A stretch of 64,000 nt of DNA from Selenomonadaceae bacterium (GCA_017549815.1 JAFYNH010000038.1:1-64000); one strand, 5' to 3'; counted from the stretch's first letter, positions 1-10,293 are shown. The notes: a model not told the origin generated them from the letters alone. A program made the numbers and translations.

Positions 1-3000
1 TATTTACGTCGTTGTATGCATTGATACCGGTGCCTTCGTTGCCAGTTGCTTTTATCTTTCCGCCATAAATATTTATGTTGCCGTTGTTTGCTGCCACAAT
101 ACCGTTATAGTTGCCGGTTGCGTCAAGATTTCCGGTTCCGAGCGTCTGTACGTAAATATTTAGCGTGCCATTGACGTTTATGCCGTCACCGCCTTCGACG
201 TTTACAGTGAGTTTTGCTCCGTCCGCAAGGATTAAGTTAGCGTTGCCGCTGATATTGAGCGTGTAGTTGATTGTCACGTTGCCTAAGACTATGTAATTGC
301 CTCCGCCAAGCGTAGTTTGGGTGCCGTCAAGGATTGTGGCGGTGGTTAATTTGGTTTTGCCGTCAGAATCAACGTAATAGTAATTGTCGGCGTTAATCGT
401 GAAGTCGTTGCCGTCGATTGTGACTTGTGCGCCTTTTTTGTAGTAAGTTTTGCCGCCAAAAGTGGTTTTATCGTCGTCATCAGCGGTGACTGTGACGGTT
501 GAAGGAACATTTACCTTGAAAGTTTGCGTGAAGGCTCCAATACTCGTGCCGTAATAGTAGCCGTCGGTAATTGTGCCGGTGTTGCCGCTGAAAATCGCTT
601 TATCCGTGACGATAAGCTTGCCGTTGCCGTCGAAGGTGCCCTTAAAGCCCGAAATAGCCGTAAAAGTCTCTGTGGTTAAGTCAAGGTCGGCTGTCAGCTT
701 AAATGTGTAGCCTGTGCAGTCGTTACCGCCGCTTACATATGCCGCAAGGTCTTTAATGTCTTGAGCGTCGGCAATTTCGTAATATTCTTCGCCGCTGTTG
801 CCGTCCACGAAGGTTAAGCCGTCAATTTTAAGGAAACCGACAGGCTCCAGCGTCTTATCTTCCGTTACGGTGTATTTGTAAGCGTTGCCGTCCGCCCTAG
901 CGTCCTTAATGCCCGTGATTTTCTCGAAAGCGGCATTGGTGCCTGTCGATAACGTTAATTCAGCGTTCGCCGCGCAGATATAAGAGTTAGTTTCGCCGCT
1001 TCGCTTAATATAACCGCTATCAAGGTTCACGCCGTCAGGAATTGTAATGATATAGCCGTCAAGCGCATAAATTTTCCCGCTCGTCGGGTTGATATTGCCC
1101 GATTCGTCGTAGAAACGCTTGCCTTCTGCAAAGGCAGGAGTTTTGCTGTAACTGCTCGCGTCGATAAAGTCGGTGGATTTTGTCCAGCTTAAATTGATTG
1201 CGCCGCCTGCATAGATACCGTTGTGGTCGCCTGTCGCGGTTACTTGTCCGCCGCTGATATTTACGGCGTTTTCTGCACTGATACCGGTGCCTTCGTTGCC
1301 AGTTGCTTTTATCTTTCCGCCATAAATATTTATGTTGCCGTTGTTTGCTGCCACAATACCGTTATAGTTGCCGGTTGCGTCAAGATTTCCGGTTCCGAGC
1401 GTCTGTCCGTAAATATTTAGCGTGCCATTGACGTTTATGCCGTCATCTTCGCCGTTTACTGTCAAAGTTGCGCCGTCGGCAAGGATTAAATGTGTATCGC
1501 CGTCAAATGCGAGCTGTTCGTCGATTGTAACGTTGCCTTTGACGATATACCAGCCTCCGTCGAGTTCAGTTGCATTGGAGGTTAGGACTGTGGCGGTGGT
1601 TAATTTGGTTTTGCCGTTCTCGTCAACGTAATAGTAATTGTCGCCGTCAATCGTGTAGTCGTTACCGTCGATTGTGACTGTTGAGCCGTTCACGTAGTAG
1701 GTCTTGCCGTTGACTGTGATTTTGTCCGTGGGATAAGTGGAGCCTTCGGGCAAGTCAAGTGCAAAGTAGCGGGTGGAGCCTGTGCCGCCTTGCTCAACAT
1801 TGCTGTGATATTTATTGTCGCTTGATTTGTAGGTGTTGTCGCAACCGATGACCGCGCCGATGTTGTCGCCTGTGCCGGTGACTTGTACGTCGACCGTGGT
1901 GTTTTTAACGGAGCCGCCGCTGTTTTTGACGTGACCGACCGCGCCGCCGACATATTGGTTGCCGCTGACTGTCCCGCTGAAGGTGCAATTCGTGATTGAG
2001 CCGCTGGTGGATTCGTTGCTACCGACCAAGCCGCCGACCAAACTTGTGCCGCTGACTGTCCCGCTGAAGGTGCAGTTTTCTATTGTGCCGCTGGGGTGGT
2101 TGTTGCTACCGACCAAGCCGCCGACCAAACTTGTGCCGCTGACTGTCCCGCTGAGTGTGCAATTCGTGATTGAGCCGTAGTTTTTACCGACCAAGCCGCC
2201 GATTTCGTCCCGTCCCGTGACATTTACGTTGGTTAAAGTGACATTTTGAATCCTGCAGCCCTTTTGCACCCAGCCGAACAAGCCGCCGCAGAAGGAATTA
2301 TAGTTGCTACTCGTCAAGTTGCTGATAGTGTTTCCTTGCCCGTCGAACGTGCCATTGAACCTGTTGTCGTAGTCGCTGCCAATCGGAGTAAAATTTGTAA
2401 TCGCGCTTAAGTCGATGATAGCCGCCGTGACTTTGAAGGTTAAGCCTTCGCAGTTGTGCCCGGAGTTTACCCCGGAGTTTACATAAGTCGCCAAGTCTGC
2501 AAGGTCTTGCGCGTCGGCGATTTCGTAGTAGCCGCCGTCCGCCGCGTTGTAGGTTAAGCCGTTAATAGTCGGGACGCCCGCGAAGGTTTTGCCGGTTACC
2601 GTGAACGCATATTTGAAATTGGAAAGGGTGCCTTCCGCAGTGATAGCGTCGCCGCTGAAGTCAGACTCGCCGAGAGTGATGACGCCGTCGCTTACTGTCG
2701 GAGCATTAGCCAAGCCGCTCAAGGTCAGAACTGCAGTAGGTTCGGTGCCGGTTTGGTAATTCCATGTGCCGGCGGTTTCTTTCCAACCTGTGAAGTTGCC
2801 CGATTCGTTGAAGTATTTGTAAACGCCGCCGCCCATGTCGTTAAAGCCCTTGACGACTTCGAAGTATTTGAGACTTCTGTCAAAGTCGAGGGTGTAGTTG
2901 GAGTTGTTTAAGCTGACGGTGCCGCCGCTGAGGACAGAGTCGTCGTTTACGGTGACTTGCTTATTGTCGGACACGCTGATTGCGGCGTTAAGTTGGTTGG

Positions 3001-6000
3001 TAGTAGTACCGCTCGCAATGCCGTTGATTGTGAACGAATCATTTTCTGCCGCCCGGTAGCTGAGTTTCGCCCCGTTGATAATCGCGCCGGCAGTGGTGAA
3101 GCTTTGATTGTAGGTTGCGGAGCCTTCATTGACTGTTGTCCAACTGCTATCGCCGACTGCCGCCGTCGTGTTTACGGTGAACAAATCGTTGCCGTCGGCG
3201 TCTTTGGCCGTGAAGGTATCGCCGCTTTTCGTGAGGCTTGCCACTTCTGAGCCGAATGAAATTTCTCCTGAGCTGAAGTCGCTGATTGTGACGGTGCCCG
3301 CCGCGTAGATGTCATTGCCAAAAGTAACAACCGTGTCGCCCGTCGCAGTGACGCCGCTCGGCAACGTGATTTTGTAAACTTGCGTGCCACTCTGCGCGTC
3401 GTTGAAAAGTTTCGTGTAATAGCCGCCGTCAATGGTTGGAGCATTGCCGCGTGCGAAGGTTGCGGAGCCGGTTGTTCCGATTGTGACTTCCGTCGGAGCA
3501 AAGAGACTGTTCGTTATATTGACAGTCCCGCCGCCATTATAACCGACAAAACCGCCACAACTGTTTGTATCCTTGCCGAGCAGTGAGCCGTCAAAGATAC
3601 AGTTGGTGAAGTTGAGCGTGCCGCTGTTTACACCACCGACAAAGCCTGAATGAGTGCCGTCGCCGCTTTGTGTGCTGTTAATAGTGACGCTTGAGCGGCA
3701 ATTTTCGATGGTTACGGCGTTTTCAGTGTGTACTGCGAGACCTGCGGCATATTTATCGGACGTATAAATCGTTCCGTCGACTGTCAAACCTCTAACCGTA
3801 GCATTGTCTAGCTTGTTGAACAGTGCACAGCCCTCAGTAGTGATTCTTGCGGTTTCGGTTCCGTAATTTACGGTGATTTTGTGATTGTTGCCGTCGAAAG
3901 TGCCGCTGAAAGTACCGATATGGAAGTCAACGCCGCTGATGTCCGCCGTCAGCTTAAACGTCAAGCCGTCGCAGTTGTTGCCGTCGTTTACATAGGTTGC
4001 AAGCGTCCGCAAATCGTCAACGGAAGAAATTTCGTAGTAGCCGCCGTCCGCCGCGTTGTAGGTTAAGCCGCTGATAGTCTTCACGCCGTTGAAGGTCTTG
4101 CCGCTGACAGTGAACGCATATTTGAAATTGGTAAGGGTGCCCGTCGCAGTGATTTCGTCGCCGCTGAAGTCAGACTCGTCGAGAGTGATGACGCCGTCGC
4201 TGACTGTCGGAGCATTAGCCAAGCCGCTCAAGGTCAACACTGCGGTGGGTTCAGTGGCATTTTGGTAATTCCACGTGCCGTTGGTTTCTTTCCAACCTGC
4301 GAGGTTGCCCGATGCGTCGAAGTATTTGTAAACGCCGCCGCCCATGTCGTTAAAGCCCTCGACGACTTCGCGGTATTTGAGATTGTCGGCAAAGTCGAGG
4401 GTGTAGTTGGAGTTGTTTAAGCTGACGGAGCCGCTAAGGACTGAGGCGTTGTTTACGGTGACTTTCTTATCGTCGGACACGCTGATTGCGGCGTTAAGTT
4501 GTTCGGTAGTAGTACCGCTCGCTATCCCGTTTATCGTGAGCGAATCATCAATTGCCACAGCTTGATACTTGAGTTTCGCCCCGTCGATAATCGCGCCGGC
4601 AGTGGTGAATCCTTGACTGTAGGTGGCTTCGGTGCCGCTGACTGACCAGCTGCTATCGCCGACTGCCGCCGTCGTGCTTACGGTGAACAAAACGTTGCCC
4701 GCGCTGTCTTTTGCCGTGAAGTTGTTGCCGCTTTGCGTGAGGCTTGCCACTTCCGAGCCGAATGAAATTTCTCCTGATCTGAAGTCGCTGATTGTGAGGG
4801 TGCCGCCTTCTTTGACGTAGTAAGTGCCGCCCAAATTAACTGCGTCGTCTGAAGTTGCGCCGGCGGGCAAGGTGATTTTGTAAACCTGCGTGCCGCTCTG
4901 CGTTGCGCCGAATGCTTTCGTGTAATAGCCGCCGCTGTAAGAGTCGCCGCTGCCGCTGTAGTCGCCGGAGGAGCTTCGTGCGAAGGTCGCAGATCTGTAC
5001 GTTCCGATTGTGACTTCCGTCGGAGCAAAGAGACTGTTCGTTATATTGACAGTCCCGTCGCCGCTGTAGCCGACGAATCCCGCGCAACTGTCGGTCGACG
5101 AGCCGAGCAGTGAGCCGTCAAAGATACAGTTGGTGAAGTTGAGCGTGCCGCTGTTTCCGCCGACAAAGCCGCCGTGAGTGCCGTCGCCGCCGACTGAGCT
5201 GTTAATCGTGACGGAGCTTGTGCAGTCGGTGATATAGGTTACACCACCTATAACTTTTGCGACGAGACCCGCCGCGTATTTTGCGGAAGTGGTAATATTG
5301 CCGTCGACTGCGAGCTTTTTAATCGTCGCGCCGTCAACGAAATTGAACAGTGCGCACGGATGCTTATCATCGATTGCGGTCTCGGTGTAGCTGACAGTGA
5401 TTTTATGATCGTCGCCGTCGAAAGTGCCCTTGAACTTGTGATCTTCTGTGTCGCCGATATGGAAGTCAACGCCGCTGATGTCCGCCGTGAGCTTAAAAGT
5501 CAAGCCGTCGCAGTTGTTGCCCGCGTTTACATAGGTTGCGAGGTCGTTAAGGTCTTGAGCGTCGGCAATTTCGTAGTAGCCGCCTGCCGCGTTGTAGGTT
5601 AAGCCGCTGATAGTCGGGACGCCGTTGAAGGTTTTGCCGCTGACAGTGAACGCATATTTGAAATTGGAATTGTTATCGTCCGCAGTGATTTCGTCGCCGC
5701 TGAAGTCCTCCGCGCCGAGAGTGATAACGCCGTCGCTTACTGTCGGAGCCTTAGCCAAGCCGTTCAATGTCAAAACTGTTTCGGGTTCAGTGGCGTCATG
5801 ATAAGTCCACGTGCTGTTGTTATTTTCCCAACCTGCGCGACCACCTTCCGTGTCGAAGTATTTGTAGACGCCGCCGCCCATGTCTTTAAAGCCCTTGACG
5901 ACTTCGAAGTATTTGAGATTGTCGGCAAAGTCGAGGGTGTAGTTGGAGCCTTCTTGCAAGTAAACGTCGTTGTCGCTAAGGACAGAGGCGTTGTTTACGG

Positions 6001-9000
6001 TGACTTTATTATCTTCGGACACGCTGATTGCCCCGCGCAGGTCGTCCGCCGTTTTACCGCTCGCAATGCCGTTGATTGTGAACGAATTATTTTCTGCCGC
6101 CTGATAGCTGAGTTTCGCCCCATCGACAATCGCGCCGGCAGTGGTGAATCCTTTACTGTAGGTTGCGGAGCCTGCATTGACTGTCCAACTGTTCTCGATG
6201 ACTGCCGCCGTCGTGTTTACGGTAAACAAATCGTTGCCGTAGGCGTCTTTAGCCGTGAAGTTGTTGCCGCTTTGCGCGAAGCTTGCGACTTTATCGCCGA
6301 ATAAAATTTTTCCTGCGCTGAAGTCGCTGATTGTGACGGTGCCGCCTTCTTTGGCGTAATATTTATCGCCCAAATTAACTGCGCCGTCTGCAGTTGCGCC
6401 GTTGGGCAAAGTTATTTCATACAGTAATTTGTTGACGCCGCCGGAGACGTAGTTGGCGCCAATCGGCTCGCCGTAGCTGTAGTAATTGGGTTTTTCCGCC
6501 GTGCCGAGTGTTACATTGGCGCCGGGGACGGTGTCGTTTTTGCCGACGATTGCGCCGAAGCTGCCTCCCCTTCCGACAGTAATGTTTACGTCGGTAAAGC
6601 AACCTGTGACTGTGCCGTAGTTTACGCCGACCACACCGCCTATGTAGGTTGATTCGGAGCTTGTGCCGTTGACGGAGCCGCTGACTTTACAACCTGTGAC
6701 TGTGCCGTAGTTTACGCCGACCACCGCACCGACCTTTTCGTCGCCCGTGACATTTACGTTTATCAGCGTGACGTCTTTAACTGTGCCGCCCGTGTCCACA
6801 TAGTCGAACAAACCGACCTCCCAGTCGCCGTTGCTGGTCAAGCCACTGATGGTCAAGCCGCTGATAGTATTTCCTTGCCCGTCAAATGTGCCTTTGAACC
6901 TGTTGGAGAAGTTGCCAATCGGAGTAAAATTTGTAATCTCGCTTAAGTCGATAGTCGCCGTGACTTTGAAGGTTAAGCCTTCGCATTTATTTCCCGCGTT
7001 TACATAGGTCGCAAGCGTCTGCAAATCGTCAATGGAAGAAATTTCGTAGTAGCCGCCGTCTGCCGCGTTGTAGGTTAAGCCGCTGATAGTCTTCACGCCG
7101 TTGAAAGTTTTGCCGCTGACAGTGAACGCATATTTGAAATTGGAATTGTTATCGTCCGCAGTGATTTCGTCGCCGCTGAAGTCCTCCGCGCCGAGAGTGA
7201 TGATGCCGTCGCTTACTGTCGGAGCCTTAGCCAAGCCGCTCAAGGTCAAAACTGCTTTGGGTTCGGGATCGGTGCCGTTTTGGAAAGTCCATGTGCCGTT
7301 GTTATTTTCCCAACCTGCGCAGTTGCCCGATGCGTCGAAGTATTTGTAGACGCCGCCGCCCATGTCTTTAAAGCCCTTGACGACTTCGAAGTATTTGAGA
7401 TTGTCGGCAAAGTCGAGGGTGTAGTTGGAGTTGTTTAAGCTCACGTTGCCGCTGAGGACAGAGTCGTCGTTTACGGTGACTTTTTTATCTGCGGAAATAT
7501 CAATCGCCGCTTGGAGTTTTTCCGTCGTGGTGTCGTCCTTAATGCCGCTGATTGTGAACGAATCAGTTTTTGCCGCCTGATAGCTGAGTTTAGCTCCGTC
7601 GATAATCGCACCTGCGCTGAAACCTTGACTGTAGGTTGCGTTGTTGCCGCTAATTTCCCAGCCGCCCGTAGCTACTGCCGCCGTCGTGTTTACGGTGAAA
7701 AGTGTATTGCCCGCGCTGTCTTTTGCCGTGAAGTTGTTGCCGTCTTTCGTGAGGCTTGCCACTTCCGAGCCGAAAGAAATTTCTCCGCCGTTGAAGTCGC
7801 TGATTGTGACGGTGCCGCCTTCTTTGGCGTAGTAAGTGCCGCCCAAATTAACTGCGTCGTCTGAAGTTGCGCCGTCGGGCAAGGTGATTTTGTAAACTTG
7901 CGTGCCTTGATTGTTGCCGAAAGTCTGCAAGTAGTAGCCGCCGCCGCTCAAATTAGGAGTGTTTCCGCGTGCGAAGGTCGACGAGTTGTTAGTTCCGATT
8001 GTGACTTCCGTCGGAGCAAAGAGACTGTTCGTTATATTGACAGTCCCGTCGCTGTAGCCGACGAATCCGCCGCAATTGTTTGTATCCTTGCCGAGCAGTG
8101 AGCCGTTAAAGATACAGTTGGTGAAGTTGAGCGTGCCGCTGTTTACATAGGCGACAAAGCCGCCGTGACCTGCGTAGCCGTTAAAGGTGCTGTTAATCGT
8201 TACGGAGCTTATGCAGTCGGTGATATAGGTTACACCACCTATAACTTTTGCGACGAGACCTGCGGCGTATGCTGCTGACGTGTTAATCGTGCCGTCGACA
8301 GTGAGCTTTTGAATCGTCGCGCCGTCAACGTAATTAAACAGGGCGCGATTATTTGTTGTAACGTCATAGCTGACGGTGATTTTGTGACTGTCGCCGTCTA
8401 AAGTGCCGCTGAAAGTGCCGATATGGAAGTCAACGCCGCTGATGTCCTCCGTCAGCTTAAAAGTCAAGCCCGCGCAGTTGTTGCCCGCGTTTACATAGGT
8501 TGCGAGGTCTTTAAGGTCTTGAGCGTCGGCAATTTCGTAGTAGCCCGCCGCGTTGTAGGTTAAGCCGCTGATAGTCTTCACGCCGTTGAAAGTTTTGCCG
8601 CTGACAGTGAACGCATATTTAAAGTCGGTAATGTTGCCCGTCGCAGTGATTGCGTTGCCCGTGAAGTTATCCTCGCCGAGAGTGATGACGCCGTCGTTTA
8701 CTGTCGGAGCCTTAGCCAAGCCGCTCAATGTCAAAACTGCGGCGGGTTCGGGTTCAGTGGCGGTTTGGAAAGTCCATGTGCCGTTGGTTTCTTTCCAACC
8801 TGAGCGGCCGCCTTCCGTGTTGAAGTATTTGTAAACGCCGCCGCCCATGTCGTTAAAGCCAACGCTGTACTCTCTGCATTTGAGACTTTCGGCAAAGTCG
8901 AGAGTGTAGTTGGAGTTGTTTAAGCTGACGGAGCCGCTAAGGACTGAGGCGTCTTTTACGGTGACTTTCTTATCTACGGAAATATCAATCGCCGTTTCGA

Positions 9001-10207
9001 GTTGTTCCGTCGTGGTGCCGTCCTTAATGCCGTTTATCGTGAACGAATCACTTGCCACATCTTGATATTTGAGTTTATCTCCGTTCATAATCGCGCCGGC
9101 AGTGGTGAAGCCTTGACTGTAGGTTGCGGAGCCTCCATTGACTGTCCAACTGTTCTCGCTGACTGCCGCCGTCGTGCTTACGGTGAACAACTCATTGCCC
9201 GCGCTGTCTTTGGCGGTGAAGGTGTTGCTGCTTTGCGTGAAGCTTGCGACTTTATCGCCGAATGAAATTTCCCCTGTGCTGAATCCGCTGATTGTGAGGG
9301 TGCCGCCTTCTTTGACGTAGTCAGTGCCGCCCAAATTGATTGCGCCGTCTACAGTCACGCCGTCGGGCATTGTGATTTGATAGAGTGACTTATTGACGAC
9401 GTCGGTCGTGTCGCTAATCTTGCCAATCGGATTAAGATTACCGCTGTAGTAATTGGGATTGGTATCGGTACCTGCGTAGCCTTTTACGACACTACCAACC
9501 ACGCCTCCGACAGGACTTTCGCCGCCGCTGACTTGTGCATTGGTAACGCAATCTTTGATTGAACCGTCGTAGCTGTAGCCGGCTATTCCCCCGGCGTTAT
9601 AACTGTTGCAGTTGACTGTCCCGCTGAAGGTGCAATTCGTGATTGAGCCGGTGTGGTTCCAGCCGACTATTCCCCCTAAGTTAATATATCCGTTGATTGT
9701 GCCGCTGACGGAGCAATTTTGAATCGTGCCGTGATTATCGCCCGCAATGCCGCCAACTCTCTCTGCATTGCCCCAGATATTTACGTTTATCAGCGTGACG
9801 TTTTGAACTGTGCCGCCCGTGTCCACCAAGCCGAACAAGCCGACGTAGTTGTTGTGAGAATAGGTTTGGTAGGTTAAGCCGCTGATAGTGTGTCCTTGCC
9901 CGTCGAAGGTGCCCTTGAATTTGTTGTAGTTGGAGTTGTTGTAGTTGTAGTTGTAGTTGTAGTTGCCGATGGGCGTCCAGTTGTACCCGCTCAAGTCCAA
10001 ATCAGCGTCGAGTTTAATGGTAATGCCGCTGTAATCGGTGCCGTCGTTGACCGCTGCCGCCAATGCCGCGAGCTGTTCCGCCGTGGTAATGGTGATAACG
10101 TTGTCGACAGCGTCGGGCACGGAAGTAGCTGTGCCGTCCCAAGTGTCGGCGTCGAAGCGTTGCAAGTCGAATTGAAAATCTTTAATAACAAAAATTTTGT
10201 TCCTCAT
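1..10207 (-). CDS. Giant repetitive GLUG-type surface protein (3' end outside window)
   Basis: One minus-strand reading frame starts at an ATG at 10207 with a strong AAGGAGG 8 bases upstream and is still open at base 1, giving at least 3402 codons. Codon phase agrees at the start, at about 5593 and at base 1, and no in-frame stop was met in the stretches I translated. The protein opens with a GLUG-like region (LFG, VGGIAG and GTI-NC type motifs). It then alternates a module of about 500 residues (ISDF, NNSNYTLDF, DMGGGVYKYF, FTVSGKTF, GGYYEI) with GLUG or related beta-repeat blocks. A block near the window start (GDGINVNGTLNIY, INIYGGKI) resembles beta-helix carbohydrate-binding repeats. Composition is Gly, Asn, Thr and Asp rich with very little Cys, as expected for an exported beta-solenoid adhesin. 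No classical Sec signal is visible at the N-terminus. Function as a surface adhesin is inference; the single large ORF is directly seen. Confidence 0.85.
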   Translation of the reverse strand, partial: MRNKIFVIKDFQFDLQRFDADTWDGTATSVPDAVDNVITITTAEQLAALAAAVNDGTDYSGITIKLDADLDLSGYNWTPIGNYNYNYNYNNSNYNKFKGTFDGQGHTISGLTYQTYSHNNYVGLFGLVDTGGTVQNVTLINVNIWGNAERVGGIAGDNHGTIQNCSVSGTINGYINLGGIVGWNHTGSITNCTFSGTVNCNSYNAGGIAGYSYDGSIKDCVTNAQVSGGESPVGGVVGSVVKGYAGTDTNPNYYSGNLNPIGKISDTTDVVNKSLYQITMPDGVTVDGAINLGGTDYVKEGGTLTISGFSTGEISFGDKVASFTQSSNTFTAKDSAGNELFTVSTTAAVSENSWTVNGGSATYSQGFTTAGAIMNGDKLKYQDVASDSFTINGIKDGTTTEQLETAIDISVDKKVTVKDASVLSGSVSLNNSNYTLDFAESLKCREYSVGFNDMGGGVYKYFNTEGGRSGWKETNGTWTFQTATEPEPAAVLTLSGLAKAPTVNDGVITLGEDNFTGNAITATGNITDFKYAFTVSGKTFNGVKTISGLTYNAAGYYEIADAQDLKDLATYVNAGNNCAGLTFKLTEDISGVDFHIGTFSGTLDGDSHKITVSYDVTTNNRALFNYVDGATIQKLTVDGTINTSAAYAAGLVAKVIGGVTYITDCISSVTINSTFNGYAGHGGFVAYVNSGTLNFTNCIFNGSLLGKDTNNCGGFVGYSDGTVNITNSLFAPTEVTIGTNNSSTFARGNTPNLSGGGYYLQTFGNNQGTQVYKITLPDGATSDDAVNLGGTYYAKEGGTVTISDFNGGEISFGSEVASLTKDGNNFTAKDSAGNTLFTVNTTAAVATGGWEISGNNATYSQGFSAGAIIDGAKLSYQAAKTDSFTISGIKDDTTTEKLQAAIDISADKKVTVNDDSVLSGNVSLNNSNYTLDFADNLKYFEVVKGFKDMGGGVYKYFDASGNCAGWENNNGTWTFQNGTDPEPKAVLTLSGLAKAPTVSDGIITLGAEDFSGDEITADDNNSNFKYAFTVSGKTFNGVKTISGLTYNAADGGYYEISSIDDLQTLATYVNAGNKCEGLTFKVTATIDLSEITNFTPIGNFSNRFKGTFDGQGNTISGLTISGLTSNGDWEVGLFDYVDTGGTVKDVTLINVNVTGDEKVGAVVGVNYGTVTGCKVSGSVNGTSSESTYIGGVVGVNYGTVTGCFTDVNITVGRGGSFGAIVGKNDTVPGANVTLGTAEKPNYYSYGEPIGANYVSGGVNKLLYEITLPNGATADGAVNLGDKYYAKEGGTVTISDFSAGKILFGDKVASFAQSGNNFTAKDAYGNDLFTVNTTAAVIENSWTVNAGSATYSKGFTTAGAIVDGAKLSYQAAENNSFTINGIASGKTADDLRGAISVSEDNKVTVNNASVLSDNDVYLQEGSNYTLDFADNLKYFEVVKGFKDMGGGVYKYFDTEGGRAGWENNNSTWTYHDATEPETVLTLNGLAKAPTVSDGVITLGAEDFSGDEITADDNNSNFKYAFTVSGKTFNGVPTISGLTYNAAGGYYEIADAQDLNDLATYVNAGNNCDGLTFKLTADISGVDFHIGDTEDHKFKGTFDGDDHKITVSYTETAIDDKHPCALFNFVDGATIKKLAVDGNITTSAKYAAGLVAKVIGGVTYITDCTSSVTINSSVGGDGTHGGFVGGNSGTLNFTNCIFDGSLLGSSTDSCAGFVGYSGDGTVNITNSLFAPTEVTIGTYRSATFARSSSGDYSGSGDSYSGGYYTKAFGATQSGTQVYKITLPAGATSDDAVNLGGTYYVKEGGTLTISDFRSGEISFGSEVASLTQSGNNFTAKDSAGNVLFTVSTTAAVGDSSWSVSGTEATYSQGFTTAGAIIDGAKLKYQAVAIDDSLTINGIASGTTTEQLNAAISVSDDKKVTVNNASVLSGSVSLNNSNYTLDFADNLKYREVVEGFNDMGGGVYKYFDASGNLAGWKETNGTWNYQNATEPTAVLTLSGLANAPTVSDGVITLDESDFSGDEITATGTLTNFKYAFTVSGKTFNGVKTISGLTYNAADGGYYEISSVDDLRTLATYVNDGNNCDGLTFKLTADISGVDFHIGTFSGTFDGNNHKITVNYGTETARITTEGCALFNKLDNATVRGLTVDGTIYTSDKYAAGLAVHTENAVTIENCRSSVTINSTQSGDGTHSGFVGGVNSGTLNFTNCIFDGSLLGKDTNSCGGFVGYNGGGTVNITNSLFAPTEVTIGTTGSATFARGNAPTIDGGYYTKLFNDAQSGTQVYKITLPSGVTATGDTVVTFGNDIYAAGTVTISDFSSGEISFGSEVASLTKSGDTFTAKDADGNDLFTVNTTAAVGDSSWTTVNEGSATYNQSFTTAGAIINGAKLSYRAAENDSFTINGIASGTTTNQLNAAISVSDNKQVTVNDDSVLSGGTVSLNNSNYTLDFDRSLKYFEVVKGFNDMGGGVYKYFNESGNFTGWKETAGTWNYQTGTEPTAVLTLSGLANAPTVSDGVITLGESDFSGDAITAEGTLSNFKYAFTVTGKTFAGVPTINGLTYNAADGGYYEIADAQDLADLATYVNSGVNSGHNCEGLTFKVTAAIIDLSAITNFTPIGSDYDNRFNGTFDGQGNTISNLTSSNYNSFCGGLFGWVQKGCRIQNVTLTNVNVTGRDEIGGLVGKNYGSITNCTLSGTVSGTSLVGGLVGSNNHPSGTIENCTFSGTVSGTSLVGGLVGSNESTSGSITNCTFSGTVSGNQYVGGAVGHVKNSGGSVKNTTVDVQVTGTGDNIGAVIGCDNTYKSSDNKYHSNVEQGGTGSTRYFALDLPEGSTYPTDKITVNGKTYYVNGSTVTIDGNDYTIDGDNYYYVDENGKTKLTTATVLTSNATELDGGWYIVKGNVTIDEQLAFDGDTHLILADGATLTVNGEDDGINVNGTLNIYGQTLGTGNLDATGNYNGIVAANNGNINIYGGKIKATGNEGTGISAENAVNISGGQVTATGDHNGIYAGGAINLSWTKSTDFIDASSYSKTPAFAEGKRFYDESGNINPTSGKIYALDGYIITIPDGVNLDSGYIKRSGETNSYICAANAELTLSTGTNAAFEKITGIKDARADGNAYKYTVTEDKTLEPVGFLKIDGLTFVDGNSGEEYYEIADAQDIKDLAAYVSGGNDCTGYTFKLTADLDLTTETFTAISGFKGTFDGNGKLIVTDKAIFSGNTGTITDGYYYGTSIGAFTQTFKVNVPSTVTVTADDDDKTTFGGKTYYKKGAQVTIDGNDFTINADNYYYVDSDGKTKLTTATILDGTQTTLGGGNYIVLGNVTINYTLNISGNANLILADGAKLTVNVEGGDGINVNGTLNIYVQTLGTGNLDATGNYNGIVAANNGNINIYGGKIKATGNEGTGINAYNDVN
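1955..2215 (-). repeat. Tandem GLUG repeats (about 29 residues each)
   Basis: Within the giant gene, consecutive units of about 87 bases encode variants of TNCTFSGTVSGTSLVGGLVG. The plus-strand string gtgccgctgactgtcccgct recurs with only a few base changes between units. This is the GLUG beta-solenoid pattern. Confidence 0.7.
2511..8985 (-). repeat. About 1.5 kb coding repeat, five copies
   Basis: The same nucleotide landmarks recur with high identity. The segment encoding YNAADGGYYEI lies near 2520, 4030, 5570, 7045 and 8535. The one encoding DMGGGVYKYF lies near 2830, 4335, 5870, 7350 and 8840. Spacing is about 1.47-1.54 kb. A more diverged YYEIADAQD copy occurs near 770-830. Between copies the insert alternates between a GLUG-type block and an ISGVDFHIG-type block. 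Long near-identical in-frame stretches make copy-number change by recombination likely. Confidence 0.85.
9922..9966 (-). repeat. Hexanucleotide microsatellite in the giant gene
   Basis: The plus strand shows repeated ttgtag/gtagtt hexamers that encode an Asn-Tyr dipeptide run near residue 85 of the giant protein. The 6-base unit means slippage would change length without breaking the frame. Confidence 0.7.
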
Positions 10208-10263
10208 GATAAAAACCTCCTTGTGAAATGGTTATCCATTCTTCAATTTTTTATTTAGTTAGT

Positions 10264-10293
10264 ATTATAACATGACAGCAATTTTTTGCTCAA
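10264..10293 (-). promoter_or_regulatory. Predicted sigma-A promoter of the giant surface protein
   Basis: On the minus strand there is a perfect TATAAT (10264-10269) with TTGAGC 18 bases upstream (10288-10293). It sits about 57 bases before the start codon and just after the stop of the methyltransferase gene, so the giant gene probably has its own promoter rather than relying on read-through. Confidence 0.6.

Noticed and set aside
1223..9320. Many short plus-strand ORFs across the first 10 kb
   Set aside because: They are antisense or off-frame shadows of the single giant minus-strand gene; they lack ribosome-binding sites and recur with its repeats.
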